From assembly GCF_000259255.1 (NCBI RefSeq), contig NC_017737.1, positions 1,674,001-1,738,000 of the forward strand: a stretch of 64,000 nucleotides of DNA, in the 5' to 3' direction. Below are positions 26,195 through 32,663 of the stretch, piece by piece (positions within the stretch are counted from its first letter, which is position 1; the number at the start of each line of letters is the position of its first letter). Made by a program: the position numbers and the translations under genes. The DNA comes from Helicobacter cetorum MIT 00-7128. GTDB taxonomy: Bacteria > Campylobacterota > Campylobacteria > Campylobacterales > Helicobacteraceae. The notes beneath the pieces were generated by a model. It did no database searches. It was not told the DNA's origin and saw only the letters and a program-made list of their open reading frames with translations.

Positions 26195-26311
26195 TTCATT
26201 GCAATGTTTTCATTATTTTTTTAAACCCTTTTTAATAACTTCATCACAATTTAATTGATAATTAAAATAAAAATATTTAAATTTTAAAGATAGGCTGAAA
26301 GTATTTTAAGC

Positions 26312-26317
26312 TATAAT
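26312..26317 (+). promoter_or_regulatory. -10 element, hydrophobic peptide locus 2
   Basis: TATAAT in AGCTATAATCGCATT has the same spacing to the leader hairpin as in locus 1, so each copy carries its own promoter. Confidence 0.65.
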
Positions 26318-26324
26318 CGCATTC

Positions 26325-26382
26325 TAGGGAAGTTATACCGCCTAAAGAAGGTAGCAACTTCTCTAGGCGATTACTCTCTCTA
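26325..26382 (+). promoter_or_regulatory. Long leader hairpin, locus 2
   Basis: Same fold as locus 1: TAGGGA with TCTCTA (one G-U pair), CGCCTA with TAGGCG, AGAAG with CTTCT. The changes relative to locus 1 keep most pairs and fall largely in the loop and the spacer, which supports selection on structure. Confidence 0.75.
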
Positions 26383-26406
26383 AATTTAAGATTTAAAGGA
26401 GTAATC

Positions 26407-26466
26407 ATGAATAACATTGTGATTATAGCATTATTATGCATGATTTTAGTAACTTTTTGTTATTAA
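26407..26466 (+). CDS. Ibs-like hydrophobic toxin peptide 2
   Basis: A 19-residue ORF, MNNIVIIALLCMILVTFCY, with AAAGGAGTAATC before the ATG. It differs from peptide 1 only at positions 2, 3 and 5, and shares its antisense -10, leader fold and 3' hairpin. The tandem arrangement of two complete cassettes is like ibs/sib clusters. Toxicity and antisense control are inferred. Confidence 0.75.
   Translation: MNNIVIIALLCMILVTFCY
26422..26427 (-). promoter_or_regulatory. Antisense -10 inside peptide 2 ORF
   Basis: TGCTATAAT on the minus strand at the same position as in copy 1; a transcript would start near 26415 and cover the start codon and leader. Confidence 0.6.
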
Positions 26467-26473
26467 AACATGG

Positions 26474-26494
26474 GGGAGTTTAGCATAAACTCCC
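26474..26494 (+). terminator. Terminator of peptide locus 2
   Basis: GGGAGTTTA and TAAACTCCC form a perfect 9-bp stem with a 3-nt loop, followed by TTTT, 8 nt after the stop codon. Confidence 0.75.
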
Positions 26495-26676
26495 TTTTAA
26501 TTGCAATGTTTTCATCATGCTTTCTAAAAAATATCAATCTTAGTGCAAAAATCTTAAGTGGCTTTTAGATAAAAAAGATTAATGCATTAAAAAGATTAAA
26601 ACTTTAAAACCTATCAAAAATTTAAAAATCGCCTTAGAATGAGTTATGAAAAAGAGTCATTAAAAAAGCAAAAAGC

Positions 26677-26693
26677 CTCTAAAAATTTTAGAG
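26677..26693 (-). terminator. Terminator of the hopF-hopG pair
   Basis: CTCTAAAA and TTTTAGAG form a perfect 8-bp stem just after the hopG-position stop codon, followed on the minus strand by GGCTTTTTGCTTTTTT. Confidence 0.75.
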
Positions 26694-26703
26694 ACTTAAA
26701 GAA

Positions 26704-28944
26704 TTAAAATCCAATATTATAATTCACATAGAAAATATACAAGCGTCTGTAAGTTACATCAGCGCCCGCACTTCTTAAATACGCTTGATTGATTGCAGGG
26801 ATTTTCACACCAAATTCCACACCATGCTGAATGATTTGTGTGTGGTTTTTGAATTGCAAGAAACGATAGTGTGTCGCTCGTGCGAAGTTCGCTCTCAAAC
26901 CAAGGTTGAATAAGAATTGGAAATTCGTAGGGTTTAAATGCTTGGGGCTATCAAAGTTAGTCTTAATTTGATGATATAATGAGCTATCCCAAGTATTCCC
27001 TGCAATTTGAATCCCTCCATAAACACCCATATTCAACGCCTTGTCCAAGAAAGTTCTTCTAAAGATATTCCATAAAAAGTCTGTTCCTACCCCATAAGTA
27101 AAGATATTTGCATTAACCTCAGTATTAAGAATACCTAACTGAGTATAGCCATAATCAAAGAATCCATAATAGCGAAACCCAACATTTTTAGAGCGTCCAA
27201 AGAATTGTTTATAACCCATTTGAATACCCAAACCATTACTCACGCCATGCTGAGAGCTTTTACCCGCAACAAATTGAGGTAGGTAGGGTTCATCATAACG
27301 ACTAAGCATAGAACTAAGTCTATTCAAATCATTTTTATAAGTTCCTAAAGCACCAAAAATAGCCTCACTTGCTTGTTGCACAGGAACTCCAAGCAGTTGC
27401 TGTAAGTTCTCTGTGAAAGCTTGGATATTAGAAGTTTTAGAAGTGAGAAGATTCAAAGCATCTTTTAAGGCCGTAGCCATTGCTGTATTATCACTAGCAC
27501 TAGAATTACTAGCATCTGTTTGGAGAGTTTTCACAACACCTTGAATATAATAATACATATTATTACAAGTTTGAGAGCTAGAGCCAGAATCAGCGGGCTT
27601 TGTAACCTCTGTGGTTTCTATGGCGCTTGATTTTTGAGGGGGAGTTTGTGGGGTTGCATTAGGGTTAGCATAAGGCAAGCTTTTTAAGGCTTTTATAATC
27701 TCAGTATCAGCGCTATTGCTAGTATTTAAATACCCATTTATTTTTTCTACAGCAGTAGTAATTTGCGAACCAACATTTTTGTTATCAGTTTCAGCCTTAC
27801 TGATAATGTTATACAAATCATTCAATTCATTTGCAACGGGATAAATGGTGTTAGCATTAAGAGTTCCTGTTGTGATGTCTTGCAACTGATTGAGCATGTT
27901 AGCAAGCGCTACAGCCCCAAGATTTGCTTGAGCATTTGGTGCTTCAAGTGCCTCTTTCACATCATTTTGAGCTTTTGTTACATCTGTTTGCAATTTTTTT
28001 AGTGCTGTTATGACAAGAGGCTTACTACTAAGATTGTTTATCGTAAAAGGGTTGGTTTTAGTGGTAGAAACATCGCAAGTTTGACTAGTAGCGCATATTA
28101 ATGAAGTAACCCCATAAATATCATCCATTAATTGCTGAGCAAAAGTGATATTCTGTCCTGTGTTAGGGATAGGTTCCCATGTTTGAGGGTTTAGGTTTAC
28201 TATGACTTGTTCACTACTACTAACGGGTTTTAAAAAAGAGTTAGTAGTATCAGTCTTGCCAAGACTACCCATAAGCTGATAAGAATACAAACCAAGAGTT
28301 TGAGCATAAGAGCTTTTTAGGGCTAGGGGAATGGTGCTAAAAGAAGTGTTATAAAAATCTTGCAAGCCACTTAGCAAGCTACCTAATTGTTGTGAAGTGT
28401 TTTGATTGTTAACGAGATTTAATCGGTTCAAAATATTAATACTTCCTACAACAAGCTGACCAAACTCTTGTTGCACCGCATTAAAGATTCCAATCGCTGG
28501 TTGGTAAGTATGCGTATAGCTAAAATCAGTAGAGGGCGCACTCTTTAACAAGCCTGCAAGAAACTTTTGCAAACCTTGAATGGTATAAAGACTCCTATCA
28601 GCCTCAGCACGCTGCATAACAAACTTAGCCAAACCACCCGCAGAATCCGGATAAGCCTTACTCACCATATCTGTAAGAGCTCCCATTACCGCATTAGTCG
28701 TAATAGATAAAAGCCCTTGATTACCCGCCATAGAAACCCCCACATTACGAAAAGACTGGACGGTTTCTTGTCTTAAAGCACTGCCTTTATTGTCAATTTG
28801 CTGTTGAGTGCCTCCAATTTGATAGCCAATCCCCATATAAAAGCCACTATCTTCAGCTAAAATAGCGCATAAGGGAACACTTAGGGCTAAAGTTGCTTTA
28901 AATGCAAAGTTCTTAAACATGTTTTTTTTATTCTTTCTATTCAT
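26704..28944 (-). CDS. hopG: Hop-family outer-membrane protein at the hopG position
   Basis: 746 residues. Signal region FKNFAFKATLALSVPLCAILAEDS, then a long Gln/Asn/Ser/Thr-rich passenger with two Cys pairs (LICATSQTCD; one in QTCNNMYY), then the Hop barrel: GLGIQMGYKQFFGR, YRYYGFFDYGY, HGVEFGVKIPAI and final YNIGF. Placed next to purA, as HopG (HP0254) is in H. pylori, but longer than I recall for HopG, so the name rests on position. Eleven nt after the upstream Hop gene. A (CT)6 repeat touches the start codon and an A8 run lies between two in-frame ATGs. Confidence 0.8.
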   Translation of the reverse strand: MNRKNKKNMFKNFAFKATLALSVPLCAILAEDSGFYMGIGYQIGGTQQQIDNKGSALRQETVQSFRNVGVSMAGNQGLLSITTNAVMGALTDMVSKAYPDSAGGLAKFVMQRAEADRSLYTIQGLQKFLAGLLKSAPSTDFSYTHTYQPAIGIFNAVQQEFGQLVVGSINILNRLNLVNNQNTSQQLGSLLSGLQDFYNTSFSTIPLALKSSYAQTLGLYSYQLMGSLGKTDTTNSFLKPVSSSEQVIVNLNPQTWEPIPNTGQNITFAQQLMDDIYGVTSLICATSQTCDVSTTKTNPFTINNLSSKPLVITALKKLQTDVTKAQNDVKEALEAPNAQANLGAVALANMLNQLQDITTGTLNANTIYPVANELNDLYNIISKAETDNKNVGSQITTAVEKINGYLNTSNSADTEIIKALKSLPYANPNATPQTPPQKSSAIETTEVTKPADSGSSSQTCNNMYYYIQGVVKTLQTDASNSSASDNTAMATALKDALNLLTSKTSNIQAFTENLQQLLGVPVQQASEAIFGALGTYKNDLNRLSSMLSRYDEPYLPQFVAGKSSQHGVSNGLGIQMGYKQFFGRSKNVGFRYYGFFDYGYTQLGILNTEVNANIFTYGVGTDFLWNIFRRTFLDKALNMGVYGGIQIAGNTWDSSLYHQIKTNFDSPKHLNPTNFQFLFNLGLRANFARATHYRFLQFKNHTQIIQHGVEFGVKIPAINQAYLRSAGADVTYRRLYIFYVNYNIGF

Positions 28945-28956
28945 CTCTCTCTCTCT
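28945..28956 (-). repeat. (GA)6 repeat abutting the hopG start codon
   Basis: Six AG/GA units on the coding strand run directly into ATG 28944 and supply the only Shine-Dalgarno-like purines. An A8 tract (coding strand, 28922-28929) follows within the first ten codons. Both are plausible slip sites; the repeat reaches the last base of the upstream stop codon. Confidence 0.6.
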
Positions 28957-30884
28957 TAGAATCCTACGGTATAGCCTACATAGAAACTGAAATTACGAAG
29001 ATAGCTCACACTCACCCCAGCCGTTTTAAAATAAGTGTGTTGGATAGTAGGGATTTTGACCCCCACTTCCATACCTTGTTGAAAAGTGTGTTTACCGGGC
29101 TTTCTCTTAGAAAAGTTGGTTCTAACCCCCAAATCAAATAAAAATTGGAATGATGAATGGCTTATTTTACTTGGCATTCTACCATTAAGCTGGTCTAACA
29201 CATCAGTAAACCAACTCTGCCCTGCTAGTTGAATCCCCGCAAAAAATCCAAGCGTGGTCTTCTCTCTCCCTCTTGAGCGCTCAAACACATTATAGAGCAA
29301 GTCTGTGCCTGCTCCATAGGTTACGAGGTTTGCCCCAACTTTTAAATTGCCACTACCAAAATTTACAGCTCCATAATCCAAAAATCCATAATAGCGTAAG
29401 CCTAAATTACGCTTGCGCCCAAAGAATTGCTTATAACCTAGCTTAGAGCCAAATCCATTCATACTCCCTGATTGATAGGAATTGAGCGCTTGAAGATTGG
29501 GTAAATAAGAGATTTCATACAAACTCTTAGACCCTGAAACAAGTCTTTCTAGTTGGGTTTGAACAAGGCTTTTAGATGCTTGCAATCCTGCAATATTTCC
29601 CATTACGGCTATTTTAGTTGGCGTTTTTGAGCCGGGTTCATAGAAAGGTAAAATCGCTTTTCCATTAGTGCCTTGAATGGTAGCTTGTATGTATTCTTTA
29701 ACTTTTGTTGCATCCCAACCCTTAGGAATATCATATTGTGGTAGGAGAGGAATGTCTTCATTAGTGTCTCCTTTTTTAAGACCACAGAGATTAGCTCCAA
29801 TTTGACACACAGTCTGCTTGAGATACTCGCCTAAAATTTGAGTGTCTAATGCTAGAGAGCGCCCTTGCTTTACAAGTGCCTCAATTTGAGAAATCGTAGA
29901 GTGCGCTCCTAAGAGAGAGGATTGCGCCCCAAAGCCTTGCATCCCGGTTGCTACATCACCAATGCTAATACCATTATGTTGCCCGATATAGACATAATGG
30001 GGATTTTTGTCTGTTCCAACATTTTCCCAATAGAAAGGATTTTGACCAAACTTCGTATCCCCTGTTTGCAAGTTCATAGACTCAACCCCAGCTACCCCAA
30101 GCACAATCGCTTGCATTAAGTAATTGTAGAGTTGTTGTGCGCCATCAGCTATGGGTGTCCCAGCTGTTTTAGGGGTATCAGCACCACCACCATTAGGCAT
30201 TGTGCCACTATTTGCACTAGAGGCATTGATAGATTCTTTACTAGCAAAAGGCGAAGTAGAGTTAGCGCCAATAACACCTAATGCGGTATCAATATTTTGA
30301 GCCACATTCATCATTGCTTGAGTGATATTAAAGGTTTGACCCGGTTGTAAGGTAGGGATTAGGTCTTGAATGGGCTTACCATTTGGTAATAAATCGCCAT
30401 AGCTAAGCACTAGAGGCTGTATTTTACCCGCAAGAGCCTCTTGCCTATATTCTGGAGTTTGCGACATAGAAAGCAAGGTTTGCAATATATATAGCGAATT
30501 AAACAATAAGCCACTATCTGTTGGAGTGTAATTAGCCAAGTTAGGCGTTGATGTCCCACCAATACGTGGAGCACACTCGCCATCTTTGCCTTTACAAAGT
30601 TGGCTCATCAATTCCACCGTTTTTGAACCTAAAAGCTCTAAATAGTAGGCTAGAGGCACTGCAGCACTATTAACACTCTGCGCCCCTTGCTTAATCTCTT
30701 CTCTTAAGAGTTGTGCGCTCGCATAACCCGGGTTTTTAATATTTTGTCTAGCAAGGCTTGCTTGATAATCAATGCCAAAAAAGAATCCATCTTCTTCAGC
30801 TCCTAACTCACTTAGAGACAAGCTTGCCACTAGAGAAAGACAAAACGCCTTTAAGCGCCCATTTTTATGAAAAATGTTTTTCAA
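28956..30884 (-). CDS. hopF: Hop-family outer-membrane protein at the hopF position
   Basis: 642 residues. Signal peptide with AFCLSLVASLSLSELGAEE, then EDGFFFGIDYQASLARQ as the first strand, a variable passenger with Cys pairs (QLCKGKDGECAP; CQIGANLCG), and a C-terminal barrel with MNGFGSKLGYKQFFGRK, YRYYGFLDYG-type strands, MEVGVKIPTI and terminal GYTVGF. It equals the H. pylori HopF position (HP0252) and is again longer than remembered. It heads a two-gene unit with the hopG-position gene. The frame is intact. Confidence 0.8.
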   Translation of the reverse strand: MKNIFHKNGRLKAFCLSLVASLSLSELGAEEDGFFFGIDYQASLARQNIKNPGYASAQLLREEIKQGAQSVNSAAVPLAYYLELLGSKTVELMSQLCKGKDGECAPRIGGTSTPNLANYTPTDSGLLFNSLYILQTLLSMSQTPEYRQEALAGKIQPLVLSYGDLLPNGKPIQDLIPTLQPGQTFNITQAMMNVAQNIDTALGVIGANSTSPFASKESINASSANSGTMPNGGGADTPKTAGTPIADGAQQLYNYLMQAIVLGVAGVESMNLQTGDTKFGQNPFYWENVGTDKNPHYVYIGQHNGISIGDVATGMQGFGAQSSLLGAHSTISQIEALVKQGRSLALDTQILGEYLKQTVCQIGANLCGLKKGDTNEDIPLLPQYDIPKGWDATKVKEYIQATIQGTNGKAILPFYEPGSKTPTKIAVMGNIAGLQASKSLVQTQLERLVSGSKSLYEISYLPNLQALNSYQSGSMNGFGSKLGYKQFFGRKRNLGLRYYGFLDYGAVNFGSGNLKVGANLVTYGAGTDLLYNVFERSRGREKTTLGFFAGIQLAGQSWFTDVLDQLNGRMPSKISHSSFQFLFDLGVRTNFSKRKPGKHTFQQGMEVGVKIPTIQHTYFKTAGVSVSYLRNFSFYVGYTVGF

Positions 30885-30984
30885 AAAATCTCCTTAATCT
30901 TGCATGTTCTGCATATGAAGTAGCTATCATTAGTATTGGTATGTCTAATTTTGAATACAAATTTTACAAGCTATTTTGGTTGTA

Positions 30985-30990
30985 ACTATA
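30985..30990 (-). promoter_or_regulatory. -10 element of hopF
   Basis: GTGCTATAGTTAC on the minus strand gives an extended -10 (TGCTATAGT). The start would be near 30978, about 95 nt before the hopF ATG. Confidence 0.5.
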
Positions 30991-31285
30991 GCACCTTTTG
31001 CTAAAATGTAAGCTTAAAGTGCCACCTACTACTTTCTTTTCCTTTAAGCCCCCCCCCCCCAATGTTTCTAAAAGTAAAACTCTAATTTTTATTAAAATTA
31101 AAAAAATTTTATTATTAATTTGAGAAAAATCTATCATTTTTTTAATGATATTTTTTATTTATAAATAAAAAACAAATATAATTTTTATCTATTTTTAAGA
31201 GACTTTTTGAGTTATAAAATATAGTTTTATATATCTTTTTTTCTCAAAATGGATTTTAGAATTGTTTATTACATGGCTACCCAAC
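30991..31285. other. Noncoding gap upstream of hopF
   Basis: Contains the C12 tract and then very AT-rich sequence (31070-31260) with poly-A/T stretches that may bend DNA. I see no ORF or RNA gene. Confidence 0.6.
31049..31060. repeat. C12 tract upstream of hopF promoter
   Basis: Twelve Cs (Gs on the hopF coding strand) lie about 60-70 nt upstream of the hopF -10. No ORF crosses the tract, so any effect would be on transcription. Confidence 0.8.
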
Positions 31286-32023
31286 CTAGATTAAAAGCAA
31301 GGCTGTTTTAATCTGCTCTATTTTTTCTATCAAAAATTGATAAGCATTTAAAGAAAGGTCTTTGTAATGTGAAATAGGTTCTACCATATCTATTTCTATG
31401 CTATAACGCTTTTTATCTAACTCTTGCAAAGAATTTTGAAGAGTTAGTAGGTCTTGCTTGGTTATCTTTTGAGAGCTTAATAGCTTGTCAAATAAATTAT
31501 TGTCATTATATAGAGCGACTGCTATATCAAAAATATCTCTTGTTTTATTGTCAGTTTTTCTAAAAGTAATCTTTTTAGCGATAATATTTTCTAGGCTTTC
31601 TGTGTAAATATCAAAAGCAAAAATCTTTTTAGAATTATCTACATATCCCTCATTACTTGCATAATCCACTAAAACATCTACTTTAATATTATCTTTATTC
31701 GTTACGCCTATATGATTGTGCTGGTCTATGTATCTAATGCTATCAAAATGACTGCAATCATCTATCCATAATTTAGGGCTAAAGAATCCTAAATGTTGAG
31801 CGTCATTAACAAACAAATCAATATCAAAACTTAATCTATGCTGGAAGTAATACATGCTCAAAGCTGTGCCTCCGCCAAACTTAATACTACTAGGATTAAG
31901 CCCTAAAATTAAAGCGTTCTTAATAATGGGGGTAAATTGCTCTAAAGCTTGAATTTGAGCTACAAAATTGTTTTTGATAAAACTAAGCTTAGTTTCATTG
32001 ATAGGGATTGATAGAAAGGACAT
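31286..32023 (-). CDS. AbiEii/AbiGii-type nucleotidyltransferase (toxin-like)
   Basis: About 245 residues from ATG 32023 (MSFLSIPINETK...), preferred over an upstream ATG that overlaps the neighbour more. The nucleotidyltransferase signature KFGGGTALSMYYF followed by HRLSFDIDLF matches the DUF1814/AbiEii family, with IKVDVLVDY supplying the third acidic strand and ENIIAKKITF a later motif. Such proteins act as toxins of abortive-infection systems, transferring nucleotides to tRNA or other targets. It overlaps the small upstream gene by 29 nt, typical of toxin-antitoxin pairs. Confidence 0.75.
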   Translation of the reverse strand: MSFLSIPINETKLSFIKNNFVAQIQALEQFTPIIKNALILGLNPSSIKFGGGTALSMYYFQHRLSFDIDLFVNDAQHLGFFSPKLWIDDCSHFDSIRYIDQHNHIGVTNKDNIKVDVLVDYASNEGYVDNSKKIFAFDIYTESLENIIAKKITFRKTDNKTRDIFDIAVALYNDNNLFDKLLSSQKITKQDLLTLQNSLQELDKKRYSIEIDMVEPISHYKDLSLNAYQFLIEKIEQIKTALLLI

Positions 32024-32246
32024 GCTTAATATTCTCCATAGGGACATGATAATCTTGTGAAAACCATTCTATTTCTTGCTCTAGTGCCTCTTGCTGGATT
32101 GTGCCTATAATATACTTGTCAGTATTGCTTAGATTAGTCGTTTTTTTATCCATAAAAAGCTCTATAAGATACTCTAAGCTCACATGCTTATTTTTATTAC
32201 CAATAGAGTTATTGATGGTGGCTAGTAACATAGGAGCAAATGGCAT
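31995..32246 (-). CDS. Small partner of the AbiEii-like gene
   Basis: 83 residues, MPFAPMLLATINNSIGN... to LSINPYQ, starting behind a good GGGAG site. It is acidic in the second half (EALEQEIEWFSQDYH). It is translationally coupled to the nucleotidyltransferase and is probably the cognate antitoxin or regulator, but it is much shorter than AbiEi and I do not recognise its fold. Confidence 0.6.
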   Translation of the reverse strand: MPFAPMLLATINNSIGNKNKHVSLEYLIELFMDKKTTNLSNTDKYIIGTIQQEALEQEIEWFSQDYHVPMENIKHVLSINPYQ

Positions 32247-32587
32247 CTTATTCTCCCTAAATTGATTTGTTCTAGTTTAGCAAATTCTGTGTTGGTTTTG
32301 GTTTTGACTGATAATGATTGTTTGGATACAATGCGCCTACATTTTAACCCACTAGAGCAAGTCGTAATGCATGGGCGGTTGTTTGGTTTGATTTTAGCAA
32401 GTTTTCCCAATGATAGATTTCTAATTGTCCATAGCAAATTCAAAGCAATATGGACTTTAGCATAATTATAAAAACCTTGTTTTTTACCCTTATAAGCAAA
32501 GTATCTCTGTTGTCTTGATAATACTTTTAGTCTGTCTTTAGATAGAATAAGTTTAATATCGTTTTTTGAAATCTTGTATAAAATCTC
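32222..32587 (-). pseudogene. Open fragment without start codon, possible mobile-element remnant
   Basis: A 122-codon open frame follows a stop at 32588-32590. It has no ATG and only a late TTG (32443). The middle (KDRLKVLSRQQRYFAYKG, then NYAKVHIALNLLWTIRNL) looks like real protein, somewhat like the C-terminal part of a transposase, but I cannot name it. It overlaps the start of the 83-residue gene. Probably a decayed gene. Confidence 0.35.
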
Positions 32588-32663
32588 TTAGTGGTTTTTA
32601 GATTAAGTATAACCAAAACGCACTAAAAAACTTCGTTTAGATTAAGCATTCATAATAAAAGAT
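32588..32663. other. Short AT-rich spacer after the TonB receptor gene
   Basis: Follows the TonB receptor stop codon. No clear terminator hairpin is visible, so readthrough into the remnant and the AbiEii pair is possible. Confidence 0.4.

Noticed and set aside
26106-26466. Peptide pair as members of the AapA family
   Set aside because: AapA peptides as I recall are 22-30 residues and basic; these are 19 residues, almost uncharged and end in F-C-Y, closer to Ibs. A relationship to other H. pylori small-ORF families cannot be excluded without a search.
32262-32465. 67-codon plus-strand ORF
   Set aside because: Antisense to the decayed open fragment, no ribosome site and no recognisable motif.
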